DNA of 64,000 nt from Glebionis coronaria (GCA_025667525.1 CM046882.1:528638618-528702617), one strand, 5' to 3'; positions 49,088-61,480 are shown, numbered from the stretch's first letter. Notes: a model not told the origin generated them from the letters alone. Made by a program: numbers and translations.

Positions 49088-49701
49088 AAACTCTCTGACA
49101 GGTCCTTATGGAAGTCAGTACGATGGGTATCAAAAATTCTAACGTCCCGACTACTATAATCGCTTGTTGAGGGTGGATAATCGTGTCGAACTGCGGTTTT
49201 AAGAACAAAGGGCGTAGGGAAGACCTTGGCATATACAAAAAAGTACCGGTCATACCAATTCTTAAGCGAGTCGAGAGGTTTCCTATAACATATTGGGGCG
49301 CTCGCGGATCGTTTTTTGAATGACAGCCACCCATTTAGCATTTGGGGGGCATAAAAGACCCCAAACAAACTTACGGTAGGGGCTACATCACATGTATGGC
49401 ATGTGATCTCAATTGATTGATCTTACATTCCCTAATACAATGCAGTTGGGTTATGTGAAAATCATAATATGTCAGGATGTCTACAAGAAACCTAGACAAC
49501 GGGATACGGTAGTTGGTCGAGTCAAATAGGCGTGTATATACACCTATTTCTCCAGTCGGAGCATCCGTGATAGCTTCACCATCACCCAGATAGGTGGGGT
49601 GTACACTCTCAGGAATATAATAGTCAGACAAAAAAATCCATAAATTTCTCCGTAGGAAATACATTGAGTACGGTCGTTATTGTGGGGTTATCTTTCACCA
49701 T
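49088..49701 (-). pseudogene. PF04195-type 'putative gypsy type transposon' protein gene, 5' half
   Basis: On the minus strand an ATG at 49701-49699 begins MVKDNPTITTV. After a frameshift the frame at 49664-49383 carries YYIPESVHP, GEIGVYTRLFD and YRIPLSRFLVDIL. After another shift, 49368 down to 49088 gives NGWLSFKKR, CYRKPLDSLKNW and YFFVYAKVFP. These blocks in this order match the PF04195-type proteins of plant transposon-rich genomes as I know them. The frame is cut at 49088 by element D and continues at 30817. The gene is oriented opposite to element D. Frameshifts show it was already, or has since become, a pseudogene. Confidence 0.75.
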
Positions 49702-50337
49702 GATTTATAAATAAATGGAGAAGGGCGCGGTAATCTAACCTGGTAAAACGGATATCTGTGGAAAAGAAAGTAGAAGGAATGAAGGAAAATGCAACAATGG
49801 TGGTAGGAAGTATGAACTGCGTGTGTATAGTCACACACACAGGTTTTTTATAGGGTTGCCTCAGTTTACGAGGTGGCCTGGATGAATGCCACGTGTAATC
49901 CACTACGCCCATCCAACGGGTGGGAGTACTGAAACAGTTGAAACGTCAGCGGGACCCACGGGTCACTTCTTAAACAGTTTTGCATGGCTCAAGGGTGGGC
50001 CCATGAGGTGCACTTTTGAAGAGAAACATCCGAACAGTCATCTCGACCTTGCCTACCATTAATGCCTTCATTGATGTTGTCCCGGTCCACCGTTTTTTTG
50101 TGTACGTCCATTTTCGTAAAGAGAGCATAAGGGACATATGATTGTCTAGAGGTTACGCCTATGGCTGTAACATCTAAACTGGGGGGACATGACGACGGAT
50201 GGGTTGGATTAGTGTTATTTGAGCTTATGGGCATCGAATGAACAGTGGCCGCATAGATTATGTATGGTCTACGGCCCGGCACAGCCGGTACAGGGTTAGA
50301 CAGAATCATAAGCCAGTTGGGATTGTGATTCACCCTA

Positions 50338-50408
50338 AAGTATAGGATATACACTAACCATAATTAGAAGATAACAATCAAGCTAATTATGGTGATTATC
50401 CTATACTT
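50338..50408. repeat. Imperfect inverted repeat (hairpin)
   Basis: AAGTATAGGAT (50338-50348) pairs with ATCCTATACTT (50398-50408), and CCATAATTAG (50358-50367) pairs with CTAATTATGG (50383-50392). There is an unequal internal loop and a 15-nt end loop. Confidence 0.8.
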
Positions 50409-50660
50409 GGGGCCGAAGCATCGGTGAAAGCCCACTAGGGTTTCACCGCCTATATGAGGAACCCCCAAGGGTTCCACAAAGCTATCGTATTCTTAACACT
50501 CTCATACCACATCCGATTTCAAACCCTAAACCGATTAGTTACTCTCACGCCAAAGTCGAATCGTGGGATACGTTCCCACGGTAAGCGTAACAGCGTTCTA
50601 TTTTTAGTGTGCAGGATCCCAAACCAAAGTTCACTTGGTGCAAGAGCCGGAGCCCATGCA

Positions 50661-50682
50661 CCCGAATTAAGCCTAATTCGGG
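50661..50682. repeat. Short perfect hairpin
   Basis: CCCGAATTA and TAATTCGGG flank a four-base loop AGCC. Confidence 0.75.
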
Positions 50683-50739
50683 TTAAGCAAGGATCATCTA
50701 ACTTTTGTATAAAAATTTGAGTTGTTTGTGATGCCATTG

Positions 50740-53700
50740 GCTGACTATTTGGGAATCCTTAGCTTGATCCTTGGCCCTTTTTTGTTCCCTGACCGTCTCT
50801 TATAGTACACCCTCTTTTATTATCTTCCCGTACATTACAGTTGCTATAAGTCATCCGGATGCCCTCCTTTTTCATCTTTCCATTCTTAGCCATTTTGTTT
50901 ATACTTTGCTCATCAGCTTCATCCTTGGAAATTCTTCTCTTCTTATTTGGTATACATATGGGAATATGGTGGTGAGGAGGTAGTAACACACTAAGGAGGT
51001 AGTAACACACTAAGGATCCTACATCTTGGCCATAAAATACAACCACTAACAAGTTCAACCTTATATTAATATGTCTTCATCCATGTCTTTAACCAATAAC
51101 ATGGTGCCACCCACTCATCTGGTATACCAAGAACTTCTCTATGAGTTGCCTTGTCGTTTAGTGCTACACTGGCATGCCTACATGGTACGCCAGTTAACTC
51201 ACATCTCCTACAATCACATTACCTAAGATTGAGTTTCACAACACATTGGTCATTAGGTACCTTACACTGGTATGATCCCCCTCATTATAAGGGACACTAT
51301 AATAATTTGTTGTTTGCCTTAATGAAGGTAAAAATTCGCGTAACAGTTGGGGTTTTCATACCAATACTTTTGTTTATCACTTGCTTTACATTTACAATTC
51401 TCTTCATCAGATACTCCTTTAGGTATTTCAAACAACCAACTATTTTGCATATCTATGCCATCTACCAACTTACTATTAAAAGCTTCACATATGTTATTCA
51501 TTAGGATATCACACTTACCTCTTCCTGTATGTTACATAAAGTATCAGCATTTAACTAATAATATTGGGAAATGCATCGTATGCAGTATATAATACCATAT
51601 TCAACCAACCATACTTGAGAAATATGTCCTACACCTCAATGTTGGAGATATCTTTTTTAACCAATCATAAGCTTTAAGGCCTTCAACTTTTATTTGATCC
51701 ATTGCTGCCTCCAAGTGAGCTATTGTTGAGGCCCTTGCCCACTTCCAAATAAGCTCCTTCAAACTTTTGTGTTTGTGGTCCTTTTTCATATTTATATAAA
51801 TGTGTCTGACATAGAATCTCTGTTCAGCAACATGAAACAATAATGCAATGGCTGGTACCCTGTAGCAAGAAACAATATTTCAATTTGTTGGCTCTAACAC
51901 TATACAAAATTAACTGTTAGTCAATGACTATACCTTTTGTTTGTCGGAAATGAATGTGAAGTTTAAATTAGATTTCAAATTAAGGTCATCTCCTAAGTAG
52001 GTAAGGAACCATAACCATGAACTCTTGCACCCAAATTCAACAATTGCATAAGCTACCAGATACACACCATTATTAGTATTCACGCCAACATCCGTTAAGA
52101 CTTGACCAGTATATGACCCTTTAATAAAAGCTCCATCAAAACCCAGATTTCCCTTTTAGTAGCTCTGAAAGCTGCTTTCGGTGGACCAAGACAAACATAA
52201 ATTTGTTTGAAAACCCTTGAATTAAGGGTTAAATCCGTGTTTGTTTCAACCTGGATCTTGATAGTTGTATCTAGGTTTTTTCACTTCAACTCCATCGTAT
52301 AATCCCTTCGTTTACTATATTGTTCTTCATAATCACCTTGGAACGTTTTCATGGTGATATGTTTTTCTCTGAATATCTTATCTGCAGCAAGGTTGATTTG
52401 CTAATTTTTCACAAGCTGATATTAGAGAGCGTTTTTTGGGATCTTTGGGTTTGATATATGGATTTTGCTTACCTTTTTAGATAGGAATCTTGAAATAGCA
52501 ATCAGAATATCTCTTGTTTGGATGCATGTATGATCATCAATCAATGTTTTGATAGTCCAACAACTATCAGTTTGGGTTTTAGATGCGTGTAGGGACCATG
52601 GGCACATGGTTTTTCATTGACTTTTTTACCACACAAATTTGTTTCTGCATTTTGGCCCTTCAACTTTAAACTACAATGAAAGTTTGCAGCGGCTGCTTCA
52701 TCGCCTGTAGGAAAGTTTGAAGGGCCTACTTCATTTCCTGCAACAATCGAACTCGCAGGACCTAGTACACTACCAAAGCAGTGTGCTCTAATCCTTACGA
52801 TATCACACTTGATGACTTTAACCTTTCTCCTGCTCTCTATGGAATACGTTTTCAAGTCTTCACGTATCAGATTTCTGTCTGGATATTCCTTGCCTACATA
52901 GAAGCATACAGCTACATCCTCCTGGTCGTGGTATGCATTCTTGATTTGTATCAGCCTTTTCTTCCTTCTCTTAACAAGGGGATTATCATTTGGATCAAAA
53001 CCATAATAATAAGAACAAAAACATGATCGTCATTGAGACATAACCAATCCTCTCCCTCCCCAATCTGATTTTTCGTATTTTTAAGGTGTAAATCAAGTTC
53101 AAAATCAAAAAATTTCATGTCCACCTGTGGCTAAATGGGGTTGTATCTTCTTGTACAAAATCACTAACACCAGTCTCATTCAAATTGTCAACATCCATAG
53201 CATCTTCATCAACACGTTCCTTATCAATAACATGTTCATCGACCACTTCATCAGTAGTGAAGGTCAATACCACTTGTTTATCATCACCTTACCAAAGTTC
53301 ATACATCATGGCTATGTCTTCATCATCAGCGCAGGGATCATCAGTATTGGCCTGTTGAACAAGTCGTCAACTTCCAAATCAACATCGATAAGTTCTTCAA
53401 GGTCGAACACATAATCCAGGAAACTCTCATTCCCACTAACAGAACCTGGATTTCCCAATTATATGTCTAGCGTCATTCTTGTAAAACTAAATCGCCAGGT
53501 TGATGCTTGACTTTCATTATATCCGAACATCCTCATGTTAGCATCATCTTGACTAACCATGGATGTAAACGGATTCAATACTTCATCCTGCATATCCAGA
53601 TCAACAGTGCTAAACCCTTTCCAAGGTAAACCTCTATCTCTCTGGACGTGGTAATGTAGTTATTTAGTTTTGTTGAATTTTGCTTAAAATCTAAGGGTAT

Positions 53701-53805
53701 CAATCCCACGTCTAATGATTTTCTTGGAATTATAAAATAAGAGTGGACAATCCTACCATCCTTGAAGCCTAAGTCACTTAACAACGAATCGTACTCATCC
53801 ATCAA
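50740..53805 (-). pseudogene. MULE (Mutator-like) transposase pseudogene
   Basis: Minus strand, N- to C-terminus. MDEYDSLLSDLG...SLDVGL (53805-53575) resembles the N-terminal domain of plant MULE transposases. A Lys/Arg-rich and DNA-binding region with CPWSLHASK and DDHTCIQTRDI follows (52607-52422). Next is the catalytic core with LGFDGAFIKG (about 52150; first catalytic Asp), NNGVYLVAYAIVE, WFLTYLGDDL and FISDKQK (about 51940; second Asp). A 74-nt intron (51933-51860) comes next, then HVAEQRFYVRHIY (51840 down) and MNNICEAFNS (51501). A SWIM zinc finger CDCRRCELTGVPCRHA lies at about 51225-51170, and a damaged zinc knuckle is near 50835. Stops and shifts throughout show it is inactive. MULE transposases cut and paste elements with terminal inverted repeats; I could not find such repeats here. 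Confidence 0.85.
51860..51933 (-). other. Intron of the MULE transposase pseudogene
   Basis: Donor CAAAAG/GTATAG and acceptor TTGCTACAG/GGTACC, 74 nt. Its removal joins ISDKQK to VPAIALLFHVAEQR, the expected continuous core text. Confidence 0.65.
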
Positions 53806-54407
53806 AAATCATTCCGCATCTACAAAATCATACCAAGCTATTGTTGGAAATTGATATGTCCTTCTGGGTGGTGATGTAAAATCTCCACTTTAACTGATTT
53901 TAAGGGTAAACAAGTTCCTATACGTTTTTGTACAAATAAGTAAAACATCAACAACTAGTATAAGCACACAATTAAACACTAACATCTATAATTACAACAT
54001 TAACTAGATTCAACTCAGTATATGCATGCTGTAAGCATGTACCAAAACTATAAAAACCATTCACGATAATAAAAAACTAACTTAAGCATTATCAAGATGT
54101 TGGATTTGTGCATTATCTTCTCACTTGACACCAAAGGCTGGTGTAACAATTACCAATAAATTAATTATTGTGTGCTCGATTAATACGATTGGGGATGAAA
54201 TCAGTGAAAGTTTATGGACTTATATTTAATAGTCGTGTGATAGGATTGAACTTGAGATTACGGGATTGCACTCAATCTGTAAAGAGTTAATTTATTTAAT
54301 AAATGTATTTATTGTATTTATTAATTTATTTAATAAATATATTTATGTATCTATTAAATTAAACCGAGATATAACTTTAACGATCATTAAATAAATAAGA
54401 ATTAAGT
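53806..54407. other. AT-rich interval between the MULE pseudogene and element C
   Basis: I see no ORF, LTR border or RNA gene. A short local repeat of the form AATAAATGTATTTATTGTATTTATT lies near 54295-54345. Confidence 0.5.
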
Positions 54408-55239
54408 TGTAAACCCCGCATGCTTTTACCATGAATAGTACCCTTATAATCGTACGTACATGATTAGAACTTTCCTTTTATAACATGTTTACGTTCCACG
54501 TACAAGAATTACAAGAATTACGTACGTGTTATATCACGATAAATATTTAATACGTATTAAGACACGATAATTATTTCAATAATAGTTATAATCACGAACA
54601 TACGAACATGAAATCATGAACGTAAATTAATCACGAGCTCAGTATTACGTATGTATGTATATTTATTACGATCACGAATAAATATAATAAAACACGAACA
54701 ATAACTATTAAATTACTTAAAACACGAACACGAGAACACACTTATTAATTAGACACGGAAAACATTCGGGTTACCCCATGTGGGCCCCATTACCCACGGC
54801 TAGAAGCAAAGAAAAGGGCCAAGCCCATTGGTTTTTACTAAACAAGAAAAAGGGAAAAAACATGTTTCATTATAACAAAATTAGAAAAACTAAGAAACCC
54901 TAATTCTCCTTCTTCCTTCTCCTTTTTGGCCGCCACTTATAATCACCATAGAGGGGTGATTCGGTTTGATTTTGGTCTTTGATTTATTGTAAGGATCGTT
55001 AGTGTGTTCATCTCCTTTGTTTCACATGATTGGTATAACCTTTAATCTCTCTTCTTTTATGTTTTGATTTCTTAATCACATAAAATCATGAATGTTTTTA
55101 ATTAACTAATTAAAAACAAGATATAAACATGTTGTTTTGATCATGAGGTTTAATTAATATGATGATTTAGGGGTGTTTGTTTGTTGGTCGCCGCCTAAAC
55201 CGAGCCCAAGGGGGTCTCGGCTTGGCTTAAACTCACACC

Positions 55240-55261
55240 ACCGAGACCTTAAGGTCTCGGT
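55240..55261. repeat. Perfect 22-bp palindrome in the element C LTR
   Basis: ACCGAGACCTT followed by its exact reverse complement AAGGTCTCGGT. GGTCTCGG also occurs 40 bp upstream. Confidence 0.85.
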
Positions 55262-55819
55262 TTGGTGGTGGTGTTGTCACGGTAGCAGCAAGGAAGGGAA
55301 ACCCGACCTAGGTTGGGGTATGGTGATGGTTACGGGTCCGGTTCATGGGTTTTAATCACGGGTCCGGTTCATGAATCATTTTTTTCAAGGTTTATGATTT
55401 TTACAAGTTATGTTATTTTTTTAATTTAAACTAAATTAATTAAAAGCATGAACATGATTAATTTAATTTACATGACTTAGGTTATTAATTTAATTAGTAA
55501 TTCATGAATTTTAACCTAAGTATTTATCTTTAATTAGACTATATAAATAATTAATTATTAAAACCATGACTTATAATTAATTAATTTATATGACTTAGGT
55601 TATATTATTAATAGATAATAATACATGTTTTAACCTAAGTATTTTACCTTTATTTAATTAAAATCATGTTATATTTAATTAAATACTTTAACCTATAGTT
55701 ATTTATTTTACGTGAAATAATTAATAAACTATACTATATAATATCATGACTTAGAATAATAATCAGTAAACACTTAAGCTTATATAATTAGCTTAATTAT
55801 CCAGCTTATATCTAATTAT

Positions 55820-56089
55820 GGAAACTTTCTATTTTTAGAAACTTATTTATTTAAGGCAGCTAATCTATTTATGGAAACTTTCTATTTTTAGAAACTTATC
55901 CATTTTAAGCAGTAATTCTATTTTTGGAAACTTTCTATTTTTGGAAACTTTCTATTTTTGAAAACTTTCTATTTTTGGAAACTTTCTATTTTTGAAAACT
56001 TTCTATTTTTAGAAACATTCTATTTTTGGTAAATTTCTATTTTTGGAAACTTTCTATTTTAGGAAACCTGCTATTTTTAGAAAGTTACT
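55820..56089. repeat. 17-bp minisatellite in the element C LTR
   Basis: Unit GGAAACTTTCTATTTTT and close variants. It is nearly continuous from about 55915 to 56089 and interrupted in the upstream part. Confidence 0.88.
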
Positions 56090-57306
56090 TATTATTACAC
56101 AAGTATAATAATACATGAAATACAAGCAATACTTAATAAGAATAGACAGAATATATGATAACCACAGTATAAAGCTTAAATCAGTAAAATCTGACATGAG
56201 CATATAAAACAAGCTAAGACATGATATAAAAACAGTTACGTACTCAGTAATCAGATACTTATACACGTATGTATTTATGTAGCATTAGTGATACCGAAGT
56301 AGGAATCTCTTCCGTTCGTCTTCTTCGTTCACTAGACATAAGGTACGGATTCTCCGTCCTTTCAGTATGGACATTCTTTCCTTATTAGGATTCCACGTAT
56401 GCAGCCAACTGTTTTCCCTAGTATATGTTTTATATTTTTTGATTTCTTATGTTTAATTAGAATACCTAAAGCCATATACATGCATGACCAATTTCACCTA
56501 GTTATGGAGGTACCATAACCATAACACTGGAGGCACCAGTGTTATGACTTCACCACGGTGGAGTGATAGCTCGTGGCGTCCCTTTCAGCTTTTGGCCATT
56601 TATTATATTATCAGGTGGGGCGTATGGGTGCATCCTAGTTTACATGTTTTCAGTAGATTATTCAGGTGAATGTGGTGTGTGCCTTGCATCCTTCACAAGG
56701 AGCTGGTCCCTCCTACCCAAACCAGTATATTAAATTAGAGCCAGCCCCTCTAATTTGCATGATGAGGTCACCCCTCCAAGTATTCATGCACGTTGATAAT
56801 TCATGACCTATATTGGCTAATGGTAAACATGTTAAACAATTTTCATAAGATAAACATAAGACTTTGCAAATTATAAAACCAGTTTTATGAATACGTTCCA
56901 GGTTTTCCAGGACTTATACATTTCCGTTGCTATTAAGTCTTTATTATGTTTCAGTCATCCATACTATGTCTATATCCGTGCACTGAGCGTTTTGCTCAGC
57001 CGTTACTTTCCTTTCCATGTCCCAAAACGGCAGGTACCCAAGAACAGACTCGGGCATTTGGAGGACGTGCTTAGGATGGAAGCTGCCATAGACTTCTTTT
57101 CCTTTTGCCTTCATATATTTATGCTTGTGTAGTCTTTGTTCATTTCATTTACTTTATATATGTTTTGGGCTTATGTTTGGGAAACGATGTTTGATTCTGG
57201 TTTACCCTATGGTCATGTATGTTTTACTACATATTACCTAGCATGCTTTGATGACATGCCATAATTACACGTAATGTCCACTTATCAAAGTGGGGTGTTA
57301 CAATTA

Positions 57307-57320
57307 TGGTATTAGAGCCA
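57307..57320 (+). other. Element C primer binding site (initiator-Met tRNA type)
   Basis: TGGTATTAGAGCCA starts five bases after the LTR, one mismatch from TGGTATCAGAGCCA. Confidence 0.85.
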
Positions 57321-57746
57321 AGGCTTCGACCTGTAGGCTCTAAAACTTGACCTGTGACTAGTGGGTAGTCACCAGGAGCTTCCTAAGACAACTTTTGTTA
57401 TTCCACATATTGAGGTTTCAGCACATTGTTGTTTTAGCCATGATGTTTTCAGCACCTTGATGTTTTCATCAATAGTGTTTCACTAATATGGATGGACAAC
57501 CGCCATTCATATTTAGTTATGTGTCATTGTTTCATGCATGATGTTCCTCGTGAACTGTGATTAATGTGAACTGAACCCCAGTAGTTCATAATTGGTCACA
57601 TAAAATTTTTCTAATAAGTTTTGGCAGATGATTTTCACTTAATTTTCTTTCATGTATCATTGTTGCAGGAATTGTGACTAAGTAATGGTTGGTACAGGAC
57701 TGGCCCTATTTAGTCGCATGTGCTTTTATCGAAACTTTTAACTTTA

Positions 57747-57810
57747 GGACCGACCCATAGGCGTCCCCTCGCCATGTCTTTTGTTTTGGGACCGACCCAT
57801 AGGCGTCCCC
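57747..57810. repeat. Two direct copies of a ~22-bp GC-rich sequence
   Basis: GGACCGACCCATAGGCGTCCC at about 57747 and again at about 57789, 42 bp apart, in an otherwise AT-rich interior. The matching stretch is absent from the second interior copy because that copy starts further in. Confidence 0.8.
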
Positions 57811-58967
57811 GTGCGCATATAAAGGTTTTTATAAACTGCATCAGATATTCATGCACTGTTTCATGCATAAAATTTTTCTCATGATTTATAAGCATAAATT
57901 TTTTTCATGTCCCCTCATAAGTTACGATGTCTTTTATTTCAAGTATGCTTTCAAACTATCATGGTTAACTTCAGTTTCATGCTGATTATGTTATACACTA
58001 CCTCATGTTAAATTGTTTCATGTTTCTTCATGATAATTCCATCTTCATGTTGATTACGTCTTACGCCTCTTTTGTTATTTATGCTTTCATGCAAGACATT
58101 GTTGGATTTCATTGAATCCTGCTTTCATAATAGTCATGGTTGGTTTTCATTGATCATGCTTTCAGGCAAATCATCTTGAATTTTGTGTAACGACACTTTA
58201 ACATTTCTCCATGCAACCAGAATGAGGTATGTACTGGCAGTACCAGGTTATCATGATGGTCTTTCTAACCGTTTAACCAATTATTTTTCCTTTAAATCAA
58301 GTTAGATGATCGACCCATATCGATCATTTCATGTGCATTCCATGTGTACCCCATGTACCGTATTCCATGTGTATTACACGTACCTAAATCCATGTGTATT
58401 TCACTTGCAATACTTCACGAGTATTCGCTAGTCGATTCTGAATCATCTCAGGCGTATTTTCACTTGCTGATATTCTACAAGATCTCTGATGCTGCTCATA
58501 ACTTGGAGATGTTACTAAAGGTTGATGTTGCTGATGTTTGGACATGCTACGAGATGCGGATGTTGTTCATAACCTGGAGATCCTACAAGATGAAGACAAA
58601 GGCGTTAGAACAAAGCAATTGGACTAGAAGATGCTTCACCATCAGATGATTTCCATCAATCATTGTCCCTAATTCTTAGTTACATGTCACACGTTATTCA
58701 GTTGTCGTTTCAGTCATATGAGTGCAAACGGTACCAGCCGGCCACTCAGCTGAATAGTTACATGAATCACAGTCATGAGAATGACCGTCATGAAACTGAC
58801 AGACAAGACAATAATAAAAACTACTATGACAGCAACTATCCTTGCAATCGTAACCGAAGCTCCGGCCACGGACGTGATCAGAAATACAAAGGATCAGTAG
58901 TCCAACCTATCCGCCAATTCTGGCATAATAACCTAATACTTGTAGTTCTATTTGTTTCACATCTCGA

Positions 58968-59092
58968 GACACATGTCAAGACATCAGTCAAGACACATGT
59001 CTCACGTATACTTTCCGAAGACACATGTCAAGACACCAGTCAGGACACATGTCATGCTTACGTTTCCCAAGACAAGAGTCAAGACACATGAC
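58968..59092. repeat. Cluster of GACACATGTC words
   Basis: Four GACACATGTC and one GACACATGAC, plus related AAGACATCAGTC, within 125 bp. The cluster is repeated at 62513-62637 in the second interior copy. Confidence 0.75.
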
Positions 59093-59639
59093 TCACGTCC
59101 AATTATGGAACATCTTAAAGAAATTCAGGGTACCCTCCAAAGGGTATATCCATTTTGTTGTGCCATGTATTAATCAGGCCACAAGAATTTCAATACCATC
59201 ACCGACGTATCTGTAAGGCCAGTCACGTTTTCTCGATGACACTTTCTGTTCTCGAGTTCATATTTCATATATTCATGACCATGAAGGACGCCATTCGTAT
59301 TCCCCAATTATATGAAGGTTTTCCTTTAGCCTAATGATGAGATCCAAGCTGCTAACACATTACCTCGGACAGACACGAGTTGAATTTAATTCTAATTATG
59401 AACTACGAACAGCACACCATGCTACGATTCATGATTATATACAGTGAGGTTTAGGCTCCTGAATACATTCAGCTTGATTTTCCATCAGGAAAATCTGTAC
59501 AAATTATCTATGCTTACAAGCACGTGCTTTGCTAGCCATGACTACTAAAATTTTCTAGCTGTCAGTTAAGACACGACCACTGAAGTCCTTTTACGCATAG
59601 CCATTTGATTATTCCAATATCTTCCCATACATTCCAGAA

Positions 59640-60340
59640 GAACCTACAAGGAGAGGGACGGTACCATGAGATTATGTGTCGAATACCGTCGATTTAAACA
59701 AATCACCATTCATAACCGTTATTCTCCTCCACGTATTGACAAGATCGGATTCATGTAGGGTGCTAAGCACTTTCCAAGATCGGATTCATGATCGTGCTAC
59801 CAACAATGACGAGTGAAAGAGCAGGACATGTCCATGACTGCTATACACGACTCGGTCATGCTAGATTCATGATTTTGAATTAGCCTCATCAATGCTCCAA
59901 TAGCAGTATAAGAATAAGTTTCCTTGAACTCATAAGCAAATTCATCAGTTTTTTCATTAAAGATGACCTAATTTTCCCTAAGTCTAGAGAAGAATAGGAA
60001 GACCATATTTGCACCATGTTACAAATTCTATGACAGGAGAAATTCCACCTTGGAAATTTCCAATATCAATTCTGGTTGATTACAGTGACACGCTGAATCA
60101 CATGGATTCGCATGGTTAATCTTGCCATGACTCAGCTTATGCGCAAAGATGAGAACCCTACACTACATTAGGTGCCCAGAAAATCCTACGCTAAGAGAAG
60201 TCTAAGATCGGAGACTCATAGTTCCGCAAATTTCTATGTATCGAGTTTCTACGAAGCAAGATATAGTTACGTTCATATCTAAGTACCTGACATACCAACA
60301 AGCTAAGATAGAACACCAACTGACTAGGATGTTTTTCATC
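59640..60340 (+). pseudogene. Element C reverse transcriptase remnant
   Basis: RDGTMRLCVEYRRF (about 59658) and ITIHNRYSPPRIDKI (about 59703) are RT fingers and palm text of Ty3/gypsy. YTRLGHARFM (about 59850) corresponds to the YGHYEF block. The catalytic box near 59955 reads F-I-K-D-D-L-I, one codon longer than F-I-D-D-I-L-I. Stops and shifts break it. The RNase H domain that should follow is not recognisable. Confidence 0.7.
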
Positions 60341-60354
60341 ATCAGAACCTGTAA

Positions 60355-60500
60355 ACAGAAATGGGACAAGATCCCCATGGATTTTTGGTTACCAGATTAA
60401 TGCAAACTCAGAATAAGCAAGATGCTATATGGGTTATGGCCAACAGTTTGATCAAGTCTGCAGAATCCTTACATCCACAAGGATTTCAGAACCAACAGAT
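60355..60500 (+). pseudogene. Element C integrase core remnant
   Basis: WDKIPMDF (about 60363) followed, after a shift, by QDAIWVMANSLIKSAESLHPQG (60418-60484) matches the region around the first catalytic Asp of chromoviral integrases. Only this part of the core is readable. After about 60500 no integrase text can be followed. Confidence 0.65.
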
Positions 60501-60599
60501 TAATTGGACATGTTCCAGCCAAGGCTCATCCGATCACTTGGCAATCCCTCAGTTATCGGGTCAGACAAAGATTCGCAATTGTGCTCCTTATTTACTTCA

Positions 60600-61040
60600 C
60601 GTCTTCATTCAAATTCCACGACTTGCTTTCACGCTCGCGTTCATGACACTATTCACGTTCATGATGGTATCTTGGCTTACGATTTTTACGTTCATTTTCG
60701 TTCTGGGAAGTTTTGCAAGAACTTGAGAGACCAGACCCAATTTTAGTATAACTCTCTATCCTCAGATAGACATTTCACGTCATATTCCACGTCTCACCTT
60801 GTAGCGTTTGGCGTTACCGCCGTTATATTCCATGTTCACGATATGTTTCACATGTCATGTTCATTCCACGTTCCTCATATCACGTTCACGATATGTTACA
60901 CGTATCATTGATCACGATATGTTTGCTCATACTACACTCACCATATCTCCACGTATCACGTTCAAAATTTTCCACGTATCACGTTTAAAATTTTTCACAT
61001 ACTACGTTTCTATATGTCTTGCGCATCGTTGCTAGTTATC
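60600..61040. other. Element C CACGTT/CACGATATG-rich interval
   Basis: Short words such as TTCACGATATG, CACGTTCA and CACGTATCACGTT recur irregularly, displacing the integrase C-terminal coding sequence expected here. There is no true tandem period. Confidence 0.5.
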
Positions 61041-61464
61041 AGTTAGGTTAGATTATTTTGTATCGTCACATTTTAGTTACCCTTGCACGTTAACTCTTAT
61101 TTCCTCGATCGAATTCAGGGGATCTATCTTACGTAGATGACAATGAACTTTTAGAGTACTCAAGTGAAGGTCAGGAGGACCAAGAATTATCAATGTGTCA
61201 AGATCTTGAGAAGGAACCGTTCCAAGAGGGAATCCACTTAGAAACGGACAAGTTCATCCGGACTTCTTATCCGTTTTTCTCTTATCGATTAGATATGTCC
61301 TTTCAGTCACGTCACGTTCCATGTCCTGTCAAGACATGTCACGTTCCACGTTCCTTCTACCATGTCACCTTCATGTCCTTTTATCTTACATACCCTCTCA
61401 GTTTGATTCGAGTATGTTTCTCTTTCAGTTTACGTTACCTATAATTCGGGGACGAATTATTCTT

Positions 61465-61480
61465 TTTAGGGGGGAAGAGT
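61465..61480 (+). other. Element C polypurine tract
   Basis: TTTAGGGGGGAAGAGT directly precedes TGTAAAACCCGC. The sequence just before it (TTCGGGGACGAATTATTC) is the usual end of chromoviral pol. Confidence 0.7.

Larger units (their letters stand above)
49702..50736 (-). other. Upstream region of the PF04195-type gene, possibly an LTR or leader
   Basis: No convincing coding sequence; the minus-strand ORF at 50354-49989 lacks motifs. There are two hairpins, at 50338-50408 and 50661-50682. The PF04195-type gene begins at 49701 and the MULE tail ends near 50740, so a border between two elements probably lies here, but I cannot find LTR ends or a primer site. Confidence 0.4.
54408..57302 (+). 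repeat. Element C 5' LTR
   Basis: It starts TGTAAACCCCGCATGC and ends GGGGTGTTACA, the same end as element A. The left border is supported by the repeat of its first bases (TGTAAAACCCGCATGCTTT) at 61481 directly after a purine tract. The right border is set by the primer site. It includes a 17-bp minisatellite and a long palindrome. Confidence 0.85.
57321..59640 (+). pseudogene. Element C gag-to-protease region, eroded
   Basis: Only a basic, Asn/Asp/Arg-rich stretch near 58740-58900 (NSYMNHSHENDRHETDRQ, CNRNRSSGHGRDQKY) resembles the C-terminal part of a chromoviral Gag. No zinc knuckle or protease motif is seen. It contains two copies of GGACCGACCCATAGGCGTCCC (about 57747 and 57789) and a cluster of GACACATGTC words at 58968-59092. 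Confidence 0.45.
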
